Assembly (NCBI GenBank): GCA_937981915.1
Contig: CALJMD010000474.1
Span: 1 to 36,505 of the forward strand
DNA length: 36,505 bases
Source: an uncultured Acidimicrobiales bacterium
Lineage (GTDB): Bacteria > Actinomycetota > Acidimicrobiia > Acidimicrobiales > SZUA-35
Direction of reading: 5' to 3'
In this document: piece after piece, positions 7,374 through 17,314 of the stretch
How the letters are laid out: every line of letters starts with the position of its first letter
How positions within the stretch are numbered: position 1 is the first letter of the stretch
Notes under the pieces: generated by a model
The model's database searches: none
What the model saw: only the letters and a program-made list of their open reading frames with translations
Told to the model about the DNA's origin: nothing
Translations under genes and position numbers: made by a program

Positions 7374-8416
7374 GGCAGCTGATCTCGACCGCCGATCTTT
7401 CCCGGGCGGACATCGATGACCTGATGGTTCTGGCTGACTCGTTCGCCGAGGTCCAGACTCGCGATGTCCCTAAAGTGCCTGCGCTACGTGGCAGGACTGT
7501 CGTACTGGCGTTCTTCGAGGATTCGACTCGCACCAGAACATCGTTTGACCTGGCCGCCCGCCGCTTGTCGGCGGACGTGTTGAACTTTTCGGTGGCGTCA
7601 TCGGCAACCAAGAAGGGGGAGTCGCTGCGGGACACGGTGGAGACGATCAACGCCATGGGCATCGATGCCATCGTGGTGCGCCACCGAAGTTCAGGCACAC
7701 CGATTCAAATCAGCCGCTGGACTGACGCCGCGGTGATTAACGCCGGTGACGGCTGGCACCAGCACCCGACCCAAGCCCTGCTCGACGCGTACACATTGCG
7801 TCAGCGGCTGGGAGACATCGACGGTGCGAAGATCGCCATTTGCGGGGACATCAACCACTCACGGGTGGCTCGGTCGAATGTAGATCTGTTCACCAAAATG
7901 GGAGCCGAGGTGACGTTGGTCGGGCCGCAAACCCTGATGCCGCCCGACATTTCCGGTTGGCCGGTGACGATTAGCCACGACCTCGACAGTCTGCTCAGTG
8001 AGATCGACGTCATGTACATGCTTCGGATTCAGACTGAACGACTTTCGGCCGGACTGTTCCCGACCGTCCGGGAATACCGGAGCCGCTGGGGTCTAACCGT
8101 GCAGCGAGCAGGTGAACTCCGTTCGGATGCCGTCATCATGCACCCCGGGCCGATGAACAGGGGAGTTGAGATTGACCCCGAAGTGGCGAGCGAACCTCGC
8201 TGCGTTGTGTTGGACCAAGTCGCATCCGGGATTCCAGTTCGGATGGCGGTGCTATATCAGGTCTTAGGGCCGGGGCGCTTCGCCAACGAAGAAGCCGCCG
8301 TAGACCGACCGGACGTTGAAGAGTCCAACCACAGCGTGTCACCGACGGATGGGTCCGTTGAGGCGGAACCCGACACCAAACAAGCAATGGCGATGAAGGA
8401 GGCTTCATGTCAGTAG
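7370..8416 (+). CDS. pyrB: Aspartate carbamoyltransferase catalytic subunit, with C-terminal extension
   Basis: Joins carbamoyl phosphate and aspartate, the committed step of UMP synthesis. The carbamoyl-phosphate motif FFEDSTRTRTSF lies near residues 48-59, followed by KKGESLRDT, the loop RHRSSGTP, HQHPTQALLDAYTL and, near residue 260, MHPGPMNRGVE. The catalytic core ends around residue 305; the last ~40 residues (rich in Glu, Asp, Ser) are an extra hydrophilic tail not found in standard PyrB. The DNA for the tail's end holds the AAGGAGG ribosome site of pyrC, and the two genes overlap by 10 bases. The start overlaps the pyrR stop (ATGA). No pyrI is present, as expected outside enterobacteria. 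Confidence 0.97.
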   Translation: MRQLISTADLSRADIDDLMVLADSFAEVQTRDVPKVPALRGRTVVLAFFEDSTRTRTSFDLAARRLSADVLNFSVASSATKKGESLRDTVETINAMGIDAIVVRHRSSGTPIQISRWTDAAVINAGDGWHQHPTQALLDAYTLRQRLGDIDGAKIAICGDINHSRVARSNVDLFTKMGAEVTLVGPQTLMPPDISGWPVTISHDLDSLLSEIDVMYMLRIQTERLSAGLFPTVREYRSRWGLTVQRAGELRSDAVIMHPGPMNRGVEIDPEVASEPRCVVLDQVASGIPVRMAVLYQVLGPGRFANEEAAVDRPDVEESNHSVSPTDGSVEAEPDTKQAMAMKEASCQ

Positions 8417-9714
8417 TAGTCATCAGCGGTGGTCAGATCCATGAAGCGGGGGGCCAGCGTTCGGCGACACTGATCATCAACACCGAAACCGGCACGGTCG
8501 ACGACATCGTTGCCGACGGTGCAGCGGTTCAAGGCGATCAGACGCTTGACGCCTCCGGGTGTGTCGTTCTGCCAGGATTCGTTGATCTGCACTCACATCT
8601 TCGTCAACCGGGCAACGAGGCGGCGGAGACCATCGAGACCGGTTCTCGGGCCGCTGCATTGGGCGGTTACACCGCCGTAGTGGCGATGCCGAACACGACG
8701 CCATGCATGGACTCGGCCGCCGTCATCGGCGAAGTAGTCAACGCCGGTCGTACCGCTCTGTGTGAAATCAAGCCGTCGGCGGCCATCACAATGGGACGTG
8801 ACGGCGAAACACTAGCGCCAATGGCGGAGCTGGTTGACCTCGGTGTGCGAATGTTCACCGATGACGGCACCGGAGTGCAAGACGACCAGCTGATGCGCCG
8901 TGCACTCGAATACGCCTCCAGCCTGGCCACCGACGACGGCACTCAGATCATCTTGTCGCAGCATTGCGAGGTGGATGCGTTGTCGCACCCCGGCGTCATG
9001 CACGAGGGAGCTTGGTCGGCGAAACTCGGACTGGCCGGGCAACCGGCTGAGGCCGAAGAACTCATGGTGATGCGAGACATTGCGCTGGCTCGCTTGACCG
9101 GAATGAACGTCCATCTTCAACACCTATCAACGGCGGGCAGCGTCGAAATGGTCCGGGCCGCAAAAGCGGCCGGTGTGCCGGTTACCGCTGAGGCGACGCC
9201 TCATCATTTCTGTCTGACCGATGCGGCCTGCGCTTCCTACGATCCGGTATTCAAAGTTCACCCGCCACTTCGTACCGACGCCGACGTCGCAGCGATACGG
9301 GTCGGCTTGGCTGATGGCACGATCGACGCGGTGGCTACCGACCACGCTCCTCACACGCCGGACTCGAAGGAGCAACCCTTCGATCAGGCGCCGCCCGGCA
9401 TGCTGGGTCTGGAGACTGCGTTCGCGCTTGCGCTGACCGAGCTTGATCTGCCGCTGGATCGTCTGGTTGAAATGTTCTCCAGTGCACCGGCTCGTCTCGC
9501 CGGGCTTGGGGCACGTCACGGTGGCCCAATCGAAGTCGGCCGACCGGCCAATCTGACCGTTGTCGATCTCGAGCAGACCTGGACAATCGCCGGTGACCGG
9601 TTGGCCAGTCTGGCTTCCAACACGCCATTTGAAGGACGAACCGTGCGTGGCAAGGTTCGTCATACTCTGTTCAACGGCGAACCCGTCGTTGTCGACGCCA
9701 AGGCGGTGCGGTAA
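8407..9714 (+). CDS. pyrC: Dihydroorotase (class I)
   Basis: Cyclises carbamoyl aspartate to dihydroorotate, the third step of the pathway. The 435 residues match the class I amidohydrolase type: metal-binding DLHSHLRQPG (His62, His64), AMPNTTP, the bridging Asp in MFTDDGTGV, His in QHCEVDAL, His in HLQHLSTAGS, TAEATPHHF and the catalytic Asp in ATDHAPHTP. The usual Val between the first metal His residues is Ser here (HSH rather than HVH). ATG 8407 is preceded by AAGGAGG within the pyrB tail. Its TAA overlaps the carA ATG by one base. Confidence 0.97.
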   Translation: MSVVVISGGQIHEAGGQRSATLIINTETGTVDDIVADGAAVQGDQTLDASGCVVLPGFVDLHSHLRQPGNEAAETIETGSRAAALGGYTAVVAMPNTTPCMDSAAVIGEVVNAGRTALCEIKPSAAITMGRDGETLAPMAELVDLGVRMFTDDGTGVQDDQLMRRALEYASSLATDDGTQIILSQHCEVDALSHPGVMHEGAWSAKLGLAGQPAEAEELMVMRDIALARLTGMNVHLQHLSTAGSVEMVRAAKAAGVPVTAEATPHHFCLTDAACASYDPVFKVHPPLRTDADVAAIRVGLADGTIDAVATDHAPHTPDSKEQPFDQAPPGMLGLETAFALALTELDLPLDRLVEMFSSAPARLAGLGARHGGPIEVGRPANLTVVDLEQTWTIAGDRLASLASNTPFEGRTVRGKVRHTLFNGEPVVVDAKAVR

Positions 9715-10931
9715 TGGTCGACGCTCACAACCAACCAGACGATCAAAACTCGACGGCTAGCCAGGTCACTGGGCCGATTGCCGCCGCCCTGGTCATGGCC
9801 GACGGGTCGACCTTCGAAGGTGAGCACTTCGGTGCCTTTCCAACGGGAGGTGTGGCATCCGGAGAAGTGGTGTTCAACACCGCGTTGACCGGCTACCAGG
9901 AGGTCATCACCGATCCGTCTTACGCCGGCCAGATCATCAACTTCACCTACCCTCACATTGGCAACTACGGCACTACCCCTGATGACAACGAATCCCGGTC
10001 GGTCTTTGCTCGCGGCGTGATCGTCCGAGACTTGGCCCGTCGGCACTCCAACTGGCGTTCCGAAGGGTCGTTGAACCAGTTTCTTTCCGATCACAACCTC
10101 TCCGGCATCGGCGGCGTCGACACTCGTCGTCTCACCAAGTTGATCCGATCAAACGGGGCAATGCCAGGGGCTTTCGGTCCTGTAGAGGGACCAGGTGCAG
10201 TGGACCTGGACGTGTTACGTCGAGCCGCTGTCGATGAGCCGGGCACCGACGGAATCGACCTGGTTGCCCAGGTGACCACACCTGAAAGCTACGAGCGCGC
10301 CCACCAGCCTGCGGGCGAAACGACATCCGGTCCGTTCAACATCGTCGCCCTTGACCTAGGTATCAAAACAACCATCGTTGACCAGTTGGCAGGTTTGGGA
10401 ACAGTGCAGGTCATGCCGGCCTCCACCCCGGCGGCCGACATCTTGGCCGCTCAGCCTGACGGTGTATTCCTTTCCAACGGACCCGGTGACCCCCGCGAAG
10501 TTGGCTACGTAGTGGAGACGGTCACCCAGATTCTCGGCCACGTTCCCGTGTTCGGAATTTGCCTGGGCCACCAAATTCTCGGCCTGGCTATCGGCGGAAA
10601 CATCACCAAGCTTCCCTTTGGCCACCACGGAGCGAACCATCCGGTAATGGATACGACAACCGACGTCGTCGAGATAACAAGCCAGAACCACAACTTCGCG
10701 GTCGAAGCCGAGTCAGTGAGCCACGCGGCCGTCGTCACCCACGTGAACTTGAACGACGGTGTTTGTGAGGGGCTGCAACTTCGTGACGGTTCAGCGTTCA
10801 GTGTGCAGCATCACCCGGAGGCGAGCCCGGGACCACATGACTCCAGATACCTCTTTGAACGGTTCGCCGATTTGATGACCAACGGTTCGTTACCAGCGAC
10901 CGAAGAAAATGGAGGGGCTACCGATGCCTAA
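9714..10931 (+). CDS. carA: Carbamoyl-phosphate synthase small (glutaminase) subunit
   Basis: Supplies ammonia from glutamine to CarB. An N-terminal CPSase domain ([35 protein letters not shown]) is followed by a class I glutamine amidotransferase domain with nucleophile Cys in [13 protein letters not shown] and the His-x-Glu in [12 protein letters not shown]. The N-terminus has about 20 more polar residues than usual before the first conserved strand, with no better internal start. It overlaps pyrC by one base and carB by eight. CarAB product feeds both pyrimidines and arginine; here carAB is inside the pyr operon rather than with arginine genes. Confidence 0.97.
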   Translation: MVDAHNQPDDQNSTASQVTGPIAAALVMADGSTFEGEHFGAFPTGGVASGEVVFNTALTGYQEVITDPSYAGQIINFTYPHIGNYGTTPDDNESRSVFARGVIVRDLARRHSNWRSEGSLNQFLSDHNLSGIGGVDTRRLTKLIRSNGAMPGAFGPVEGPGAVDLDVLRRAAVDEPGTDGIDLVAQVTTPESYERAHQPAGETTSGPFNIVALDLGIKTTIVDQLAGLGTVQVMPASTPAADILAAQPDGVFLSNGPGDPREVGYVVETVTQILGHVPVFGICLGHQILGLAIGGNITKLPFGHHGANHPVMDTTTDVVEITSQNHNFAVEAESVSHAAVVTHVNLNDGVCEGLQLRDGSAFSVQHHPEASPGPHDSRYLFERFADLMTNGSLPATEENGGATDA

Positions 10932-13900
10932 GCGAACCGACCTCAACTCCATTTTGGTGATCGGCTCCGGGCCGATCGTGATCGGCCAGGCCTGTGAGTT
11001 CGACTACTCGGGAACACAGGCTTGTCGTGTCCTCAAAGAGGAGGGCTATCGGGTAATTCTGGCCAACTCGAATCCGGCCACGATCATGACCGACCCGACG
11101 TTCGCCGACGCCACCTACGTCGAGCCGCTAACCCGCGAAGTACTGGCCAAGATCATCGAAACCGAGCGGCCAGACGCCGTGCTACCCACGTTGGGTGGCC
11201 AGACGGCGCTCAACTTAGCGATGGAGCTTGAAGCCGACGGTGTGTTGGAACGGTTTGATGCTGAGCTGATCGGAGCCAACGCCGAGGCCATCTCTACCGC
11301 GGAGGATCGTCAGAAGTTCAAAGAGGCCATGATCGAAATTGGCCTCGAGGTGCCGCGAAGCGGAATCGCTCATACCCCGGCCGAGGCAGAGGACATGATC
11401 GGCCAAATCGGCTTGCCGGTTGTTATCCGCCCGGCCTACATCCTGGGAGGGCGCGGCACGGGTATCGCCACCACACCCGAAGAGTTCACCAAGATGGCGG
11501 CCGACGGCCTTGCCGCCAGCCCGATCTCCGAGATCCTCATCGAAGAGTCGATCGCCGGTTGGAAAGAGTTTGAGCTGGAGGTCATGCGAGACCGCAACGA
11601 CAACCAGGTCATCGTTTGCTCCATCGAGAATCTCGACCCGATGGGCGTCCACACCGGTGACTCCATCACGGTCGCCCCGATCCAAACACTCTCCGATGTG
11701 GAATACCAGGTGCTGCGCAACGCCGCTTTCGCCTGCCTGCGCCGAGTCGGTGTTGAAACCGGCGGCTCAAACGTTCAGTTTGCCATCGAGCCCGACACCG
11801 GGCGGATGGTGATCATCGAGATGAACCCCCGAGTCAGTCGGTCATCGGCCCTAGCGTCGAAAGCCACTGGTTTCCCAATTGCCAAGATTGCGGCCAAGTT
11901 GGCCGTCGGTTACACCCTCGATGAAATCCCAAACGACATCACCAAGAAGACGCCGTCGTCCTTCGAACCGGTAATCGATTACGTCGTCACGAAGATTCCT
12001 CGCTGGGCCTTCGAGAAGTTCCCTGGATCAACCGGGCTGCTCGGCACGTCCATGCAGTCGGTCGGTGAAGTGATGGCCATTGGTCGTACCTTCCCGGAGT
12101 CGTTGCAGAAGGCCTGCCGGTCGCTTGAGTCCGGTCACGCCGGACTGAATGGATCCGAAGCCGAGCAAACCTTCGACGCTCAGTCGATTGAGGAGCTCTG
12201 CGAGCTGGTTCAACGAGCCACACCGGAACGGATCTTCCAGGTTGAATCGCTGTTGCGTCGTGGCGTCTCGATCGAGCGTCTCTACGAGTTGACGGCAATC
12301 GACCCTTGGTTTCTTGACCAGATGTCGGTGGTCTCCGAGGAACGTTTGGCGCTCGCAGGCCGCAACGCTGACACGCTGACACGAGCCGAGTGGCGGCGGG
12401 CCAAGCAGCTCGGGTTCAGTGACGTTCAGCTCGGCTACCTGTGCGGGAGCGACGAGCATCAGGTCCGAAGCCTGAGGCTGTCGCACGACGTTCGGCCCAC
12501 CTTCAAAACCGTGGACACCTGCGCGGCGGAGTTCGAAGCAAACACGCCCTATCACTACTCGACGTACGAGGACGAGAGTGAGGTCGTATCCAGCGATCGG
12601 CAGAAAATCATGATTCTGGGTTCGGGGCCGAACCGGATCGGGCAAGGTATCGAGTTCGACTACTGCTGTGTTCACGCCAGCTTCTCACTCAGCGAGGCCG
12701 GTTTCGAAACCATCATGGTGAACTGCAACCCCGAAACGGTTTCAACCGACTATGACACCTCCGATCGGCTCTACTTTGAGCCGATCACCTACGAAGACGT
12801 CATGAACATCGTCGACGTGGAGAAGCCGCTCGGCGTCATCGTGTCCCTCGGTGGACAAACACCGTTGAAGCTGGCCAATCAGTTGCCTCCCGAGTTGGTA
12901 CTGGGAACTGCGGCTACGTCGATCGACGAAGCTGAGGACCGCGATCGCTGGTCGGAGCTGTGTAATCGCATTGGGATACCACAACCCAAGGGCGGGACAG
13001 CTGAATCGGCGGAGCAGGCAGGGCAGATCGCCGATGACATTGGCTACCCGGTACTTGTCCGACCCAGTTACGTGCTGGGAGGACGGGCCATGGAATTGGT
13101 CTACAACCGTGAAGACCTGGACCGTGCGATGGCCGCTATGGCCAGCCAGGGGAGCCTGGGACGAGAAGGTGGTCTATCGGCTGAACGCCCGGTACTGATC
13201 GACTCGTTCCTCGAGAATGCCATCGAAGTCGACGTTGACGCAGCGAGGGATCACACCGGAGAGGTGTTGATCGGCGGTGTGATGGAACACGTCGAGGAGG
13301 CCGGGGTGCACTCGGGAGATTCGGCGTGCGTTCTACCGCCCAGAACTCTCGGTCCTGACATCGTTTCGATACTGAGCGACTACGTCGGCCGAATAGCCGA
13401 AGCCCTCGACGTCGTTGGCCTGGTGAATGTTCAATTCGCCGTCAAAGACGGGGGGTGTTACGTGATCGAGGCCAACCCCCGGGCGTCGCGGACCGTGCCA
13501 TTCGTGGCCAAGGCAACCGGCCGACCAATGGCCAAGATCGCTTCCCGTGTCATGGCCGGAGCGACGCTCGCAGAACTTCGGGTTGAAGGTCTCGTAACGG
13601 ACACTGTCGACACCGGCTTTTGGGCGGTCAAAGAAGCCGTATTGCCGTTCGTGCGGTTCCCCGACACCGACGCCTTGCTCGGGCCGGAGATGCGGTCCAC
13701 CGGCGAAGTCATGGGTATCGACCGCGATGTGGGCGTTGCCTTTGTCAAGAGCCAGCTGGCGGCGGGAACAATCTTGCCCGCCCCCGATGGGGCCACGGTC
13801 TTCATGTCGTTGGCCAACCGCGACAAAGAAGCCGGCTTAACTGTCGCTCGACTCTTGGTCGAGTTGGGCTTCTCGCTGGTGGCGACTGCGGGTACGGCCG

Positions 13901-14208
13901 ACTACTTGCGAGACGCCGGCTTGGTAGTCGAAGAAACGGTGAGTCGCCTCAACCAAGAGGGCCTAAACGCCGTGGACCTTATCGAGGACGGCAAGATAGC
14001 AATGGTGATCAACACGCCTCGCGGTCGAGGCCCTCGCGCTGATGGCGCGTACATCCGTCAGGCAGCAGCCCGCAACGGTGTCCCGCTAGTGACGACGACG
14101 GCTGCCGCCTTGGCTGCCGCCCGCGGAATGGTGGATCTGCGCAATGGTGAACTGCAGGTAACCCCGCTCCAAGCCATCCACGGCTCGGCCAGCAGCGCAA
14201 CGGCTTGA
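10924..14208 (+). CDS. carB: Carbamoyl-phosphate synthase large subunit
   Basis: Makes carbamoyl phosphate from bicarbonate, ammonia and two ATP. The 1094 residues are a normal length and show the duplicated ATP-grasp architecture: first half opening [21 protein letters not shown], second half opening [21 protein letters not shown], each with a [16 protein letters not shown] loop and an ExNPR motif ([36 protein letters not shown]). The C-terminal MGS-like regulatory domain follows ([20 protein letters not shown]). ATG 10924 is preceded by GGAGGGG at six bases; the track's ATG at 10909 lies upstream of that site. No frameshift or break is seen. Confidence 0.98.
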   Translation: MPKRTDLNSILVIGSGPIVIGQACEFDYSGTQACRVLKEEGYRVILANSNPATIMTDPTFADATYVEPLTREVLAKIIETERPDAVLPTLGGQTALNLAMELEADGVLERFDAELIGANAEAISTAEDRQKFKEAMIEIGLEVPRSGIAHTPAEAEDMIGQIGLPVVIRPAYILGGRGTGIATTPEEFTKMAADGLAASPISEILIEESIAGWKEFELEVMRDRNDNQVIVCSIENLDPMGVHTGDSITVAPIQTLSDVEYQVLRNAAFACLRRVGVETGGSNVQFAIEPDTGRMVIIEMNPRVSRSSALASKATGFPIAKIAAKLAVGYTLDEIPNDITKKTPSSFEPVIDYVVTKIPRWAFEKFPGSTGLLGTSMQSVGEVMAIGRTFPESLQKACRSLESGHAGLNGSEAEQTFDAQSIEELCELVQRATPERIFQVESLLRRGVSIERLYELTAIDPWFLDQMSVVSEERLALAGRNADTLTRAEWRRAKQLGFSDVQLGYLCGSDEHQVRSLRLSHDVRPTFKTVDTCAAEFEANTPYHYSTYEDESEVVSSDRQKIMILGSGPNRIGQGIEFDYCCVHASFSLSEAGFETIMVNCNPETVSTDYDTSDRLYFEPITYEDVMNIVDVEKPLGVIVSLGGQTPLKLANQLPPELVLGTAATSIDEAEDRDRWSELCNRIGIPQPKGGTAESAEQAGQIADDIGYPVLVRPSYVLGGRAMELVYNREDLDRAMAAMASQGSLGREGGLSAERPVLIDSFLENAIEVDVDAARDHTGEVLIGGVMEHVEEAGVHSGDSACVLPPRTLGPDIVSILSDYVGRIAEALDVVGLVNVQFAVKDGGCYVIEANPRASRTVPFVAKATGRPMAKIASRVMAGATLAELRVEGLVTDTVDTGFWAVKEAVLPFVRFPDTDALLGPEMRSTGEVMGIDRDVGVAFVKSQLAAGTILPAPDGATVFMSLANRDKEAGLTVARLLVELGFSLVATAGTADYLRDAGLVVEETVSRLNQEGLNAVDLIEDGKIAMVINTPRGRGPRADGAYIRQAAARNGVPLVTTTAAALAAARGMVDLRNGELQVTPLQAIHGSASSATA

Positions 14209-14240
14209 TCGATGTTGACTTCTAGTGATCGGGCTCCGAC

Positions 14241-15158
14241 ATGGTTGACCTGACCGCCACGGTGGGTTCGGTCGACCTGGCTAATCCGATCATGACAGCG
14301 GCTGGGACCGCCGGTCACGGTTCCGAACTCGGGGCCTACGTCGACCTGGCCAAGCTCGGAGCGGTCGTGGTGAAATCGCTGGCCCACTTCGAGTGGGATG
14401 GCAATCCACCGCGACGCGTGAACCAAACGCCGTCAGGAATGATCAACTCGGTTGGACTGCAAGGCCCCGGGATAGCCCGCTGGATCGTGGAAGACCTACC
14501 GGCGTTGGAACGCTTAGGTGCCCGCGTTGTGGCCTCGATCTGGGGTCGAACGGTTGACGACTACCGCCGGGCCGCTCAGCTGTTGGCACCGGTCGCTGAT
14601 CGACTGTGTGCCGTTGAAGTGAATATCTCGTGCCCGAACACCGAGTCGGGAAACGATCTGTTCGCCCACTCGCCGGCGATGACCACCGAAGTCATCGAGG
14701 CCACAGCCGATTGTGATGCACCGCGGTGGGCCAAGTTGAGTCCCAACGTGGGTTTCCGACTGCCGGAGATCGCCACAGCCGCCGGTGAGGCTGGCGCCGA
14801 TGCCGTGACGTTGGTGAACACCTACTTCGGACTTGTGCTCGATCCGGTCACCGGAGAACCTGTTTTGGGTGGGGGAGGAGGCGGTGTCTCCGGCCCGGCG
14901 ATACGGCCCCTCGCTGTACGAGCCGTGGCTGATGTTCGCCAGGCTTGCCCCAACTTGCCCATTATCGGTGTTGGCGGAATCCGAACAGCGTCCGACGTTG
15001 TTCAGTTCGCCCGTGCCGGCGCCGACGCCGTGCAGGTTGGAACAGCCACGTTGGCTGATCCCGGCCTGGTCGGCCGTCTCGTGGGCTCGCTTGAGGCCTG
15101 GTGTCAGGACCATCGGGTGGGCAGCTTCAAAGACCTCGTCGGGGCCCGTCGGCATTGA
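14241..15158 (+). CDS. pyrD: Dihydroorotate dehydrogenase, class 1-type (cytosolic, probably class 1B)
   Basis: Oxidises dihydroorotate to orotate with FMN. The 305 residues have no N-terminal membrane helix, and the catalytic base is Cys in VEVNISCPNTESG; class 2 membrane enzymes carry Ser there. Other class 1 signs are MTAAGTAGHGSEL near the start, INSVGLQGPG, WAKLSPNV, VNTYFG, GVSGPAIRPLA and IIGVGGIRTASD. Class 1B enzymes normally pair with PyrK (FAD and 2Fe-2S) to use NAD; no pyrK lies between carB and pyrD or elsewhere in the window. Many better-known actinobacteria use class 2. The start has only a poor ribosome site but fits the family. Confidence 0.93.
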   Translation: MVDLTATVGSVDLANPIMTAAGTAGHGSELGAYVDLAKLGAVVVKSLAHFEWDGNPPRRVNQTPSGMINSVGLQGPGIARWIVEDLPALERLGARVVASIWGRTVDDYRRAAQLLAPVADRLCAVEVNISCPNTESGNDLFAHSPAMTTEVIEATADCDAPRWAKLSPNVGFRLPEIATAAGEAGADAVTLVNTYFGLVLDPVTGEPVLGGGGGGVSGPAIRPLAVRAVADVRQACPNLPIIGVGGIRTASDVVQFARAGADAVQVGTATLADPGLVGRLVGSLEAWCQDHRVGSFKDLVGARRH

Positions 15159-15279
15159 TTGACCTATAACCGGCATGGCGTGGGCCATCGGCTACGGTAA
15201 TGAACGGCGTGAGCTGGCGGTGGTCACCGGGCTTGGGCCACAAGTCATCTGGATCTTGAACCCGAAATGAAGGATTTTC

Positions 15280-15996
15280 ATGTCTGCTTCGACGGCAAAG
15301 ACGATTGACGGCTTACCGGCCGAGGTCAGGGCCAAGACGGCGCTCGCTCTCGATGTGGATGACCTGGTCGAAGCGTTGCGCCTGGCGAGGCAGCTGTCCC
15401 CATGGTTCGGAGTGGCCAAGGTCGGTCTCGAGCTCTACACGGCTGCCGGACCCGACGCTGTTGGTGCCCTGATGGACAATGGCTTTGATGTGTTTCTCGA
15501 CTTGAAGTTGCATGACATCCCCACCACGGTTGCACGGGCCGCCCGAGTCGGCGGCGCCCTTGGCGCCACCTACCTGACATTGCATGCTCATGGCGGAGCC
15601 GACATGCTCCGAGCCGGTGTTGACGGCCTTCTAGAGGGAGCATCAAACGCCGACCTGCCGGTACCAATGGCTGTGGCCATCACGGTGTTGACTAGTGACG
15701 CCGACGCTCCGGCTCACATCATGCCTAATAGGCTGCGTCTTGCTGTCGAAGCTGGCTGCGGGGGAATCGTATGCTCCGGCGCCACCTTGCGTGAAGCCCG
15801 CGAGCTTTCACCCAGAACCGTTCGCGTGGTCCCGGGGATCCGTCACGCTGGCGGGGAACAACACGATCAGCCCCACCCGATAACGCCTGCCGCCGCCTTT
15901 GAAGAAGGAGCCGATCTCCTAGTGATCGGTCGAGCGGTGACCCAAGCCGATGATCCGGCGGCCGCTGCGGCGTCGCTGTTCGCCGAGTTGGTCTAA
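15280..15996 (+). CDS. pyrF: Orotidine 5'-phosphate decarboxylase
   Basis: Converts OMP to UMP, the last step. The catalytic Lys-Asp array is visible in FLDLKLHDIPTTV, with the substrate contact LALDVDD near residue 24 and the phosphate-binding Arg in LLVIGRAVTQADD. At 238 residues it matches the shorter, subfamily 1 type seen in Firmicutes and Proteobacteria, rather than the longer form common in mycobacteria and Streptomyces (recalled). ATG 15280 has AAGGA seven bases upstream. The 121 bases before it contain no clear gene. pyrE, for the preceding step, is not in the window. Confidence 0.95.
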   Translation: MSASTAKTIDGLPAEVRAKTALALDVDDLVEALRLARQLSPWFGVAKVGLELYTAAGPDAVGALMDNGFDVFLDLKLHDIPTTVARAARVGGALGATYLTLHAHGGADMLRAGVDGLLEGASNADLPVPMAVAITVLTSDADAPAHIMPNRLRLAVEAGCGGIVCSGATLREARELSPRTVRVVPGIRHAGGEQHDQPHPITPAAAFEEGADLLVIGRAVTQADDPAAAAASLFAELV

Positions 15997-16104
15997 TACC
16001 TCAGTTCTGGAGCCACGACTTTGTGGTGTCTGTTGACCTCGGCGCACGGGTGAACGGACTAGCCTGTTATGCATAGGTTCCACCGACGTTAGGATCTGGT
16101 GATC

Positions 16105-16416
16105 GTGCCACCCCCTCAGCTAACGGACGAACAACGCAAGGCGGCGCTGGCCAAAGCGGCCGAGGTGCGCCGCCGTCGGGCCGACGTCAAGAATCGTTTG
16201 AAAATAGGTTCGATGACCCTGGACGAAATGCTCCAAGAGGCCGATGAGGACCCTATGGTGGCCAAGATCAAAGTCCTTGCTGTTCTTGAGTCGCTTCCAG
16301 GCATTGGCAAAGTCAACGCCCGTCGCACGCTGGAACGACTTGGAATCGCCGAGTCCCGCCGGGTTTCCGGCCTGGGGCATCAGCAACGTAAAGCGCTACT
16401 CGAGGTGTTCTCATGA
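16105..16416 (+). CDS. mihF: Integration host factor, actinobacterial type (mIHF)
   Basis: A small nucleoid protein found only in actinobacteria; in mycobacteria it is essential and bends DNA. The ~103 residues match it along their length: PPPQLTDEQRKAALAKAAEVRRRRADVKNRL is quoted here only as PPPQLTDEQRKAALAKAA, followed by a basic helix, then the helix-two-turn-helix-like LESLPGIGKVNARRTLERLG and the ending RVSGLGHQQRKALLEVF. Two GTG starts are possible: 16099 (only 4 bases after AGGA) and 16105 (10 bases after AGGA). I prefer 16105, which matches the short N-terminus of homologues. The 108 bases upstream hold possible -10 boxes (TAGCCT, TAGGTT) but no convincing promoter. It overlaps gmk by ATGA. 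Confidence 0.93.
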   Translation: MPPPQLTDEQRKAALAKAAEVRRRRADVKNRLKIGSMTLDEMLQEADEDPMVAKIKVLAVLESLPGIGKVNARRTLERLGIAESRRVSGLGHQQRKALLEVFS

Positions 16417-16982
16417 ACACTGACCCGCTACTGATCGTCGTGTCCGGGCCGGGTGGTGTGGGCAAGAGCACTGTCGTGAAGCTGCTTGTTGAGCGTTATC
16501 CCGAGCTGTTTCTGAGCCGGTCGTGGACCACACGAGATCGCCGCCCAGGGGAATCACGCGATGCGTACGTGTACGTGACCCGCGATGAGTTCGAGGAGCG
16601 AATCGTCGGCGAGGGCTTCTTGGAGCACGCCGAATTCCTTGGCAATTACTACGGAACGCCCACTCTGGATAAGTCGTTCGAACGTGACGTCATTTTGGAG
16701 ATAGACGTTCAAGGCGCTCGACAAGTTTTGGAGAAAGAGTCCGATGCGGTGCTTATCTTCCTCGAAGCCCCCACTCGTGATGACCAGCTACAGCGACTTC
16801 GGCGCCGTGGTGACCCGGAGGATCGAGTCGCACAACGGGTGAACAAAGCCGAGCAAGAGGCATCGGCCGGTCGTGAGCTCGGGGCCCAAACGATCGTAAA
16901 TCACGATATCGACGACACTGTCGAGCAGATGTGGAATGTGATCGAGAAGGCTCGGGCGGCCAAAGGCAGGACTGGGCTCTAG
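16413..16982 (+). CDS. gmk: Guanylate kinase
   Basis: Phosphorylates GMP to GDP with ATP. The P-loop is VVSGPGGVGKSTV near residue 10, followed by SRSWTTRDRRPGE, where Ser/Arg contacts bind the GMP phosphate. EFLGNYYGTP and VILEIDVQGARQV complete the GMP site. The usual GxDYxFV segment reads RDAYVYVTRDEF here, a mild departure. At 189 residues it has the expected length. It starts at the ATGA overlap with mihF, a coupling conserved across actinobacteria. Confidence 0.97.
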   Translation: MNTDPLLIVVSGPGGVGKSTVVKLLVERYPELFLSRSWTTRDRRPGESRDAYVYVTRDEFEERIVGEGFLEHAEFLGNYYGTPTLDKSFERDVILEIDVQGARQVLEKESDAVLIFLEAPTRDDQLQRLRRRGDPEDRVAQRVNKAEQEASAGRELGAQTIVNHDIDDTVEQMWNVIEKARAAKGRTGL

Positions 16983-16989
16983 AGCCGCC

Positions 16990-16995
16990 TATACT
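16990..16995 (+). promoter_or_regulatory. Possible -10 box (TATACT) for rpoZ
   Basis: TATACT is close to the sigma-70/SigA -10 consensus and lies just after the gmk stop, 21 bases before the rpoZ ATG. No good -35 is seen 16-18 bases upstream. If active it would give a leader of about 15 bases carrying GGAGG. Weak support, inferred from sequence only. Confidence 0.35.
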
Positions 16996-17016
16996 ACGGA
17001 GCGGAGGTTGACGCCA

Positions 17017-17298
17017 ATGGCTGACACGTACGACACAATGATGAGCCCCCAAGTTGAGGATCTCTTCGATAAAACCAACTCCAAGTTCGTGCTTTGCACA
17101 CTTGCGGCACGAAGGGCACGTCAGATCAATGCGTACTTCGGTCAGCTTGGTGAAGGCCTCGGGGCAATGGTTCCCCCGCAGGTGACCTCAGTTTCCCGCA
17201 AGCCACTGTCGATCGCCTTCGAAGAGATCGCAGCCGAGAAGATCGTTCCGGCTGCAGCTCCGGAAGCCGACGACGCCAACTCCGACGACGCCGCCTAA
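17017..17298 (+). CDS. rpoZ: RNA polymerase omega subunit
   Basis: Small RNA polymerase subunit that helps fold and retain beta-prime. Matches come from MSPQVEDLFDKTNSKFVLCTLAARRARQINA, given here as LFDKTNSKFVLCTLAARRA, and PLSIAFEEIAAEKI. The last ~15 residues are Ala/Asp-rich. ATG 17017 lies nine bases after GGAGG (17003-17007); the track's TTG at 17008 sits on that ribosome site, so I reject it. Its place between gmk and coaBC is the standard actinobacterial order. Confidence 0.95.
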   Translation: MADTYDTMMSPQVEDLFDKTNSKFVLCTLAARRARQINAYFGQLGEGLGAMVPPQVTSVSRKPLSIAFEEIAAEKIVPAAAPEADDANSDDAA

Positions 17299-17314
17299 CT
17301 CAAGAGCGCATCTG

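Noticed and set aside
15159-15198. TTGACC after the pyrD stop with TACGGT as a pyrF promoter
   Set aside because: The spacer is 28 bases, too long for a sigma-70 promoter.
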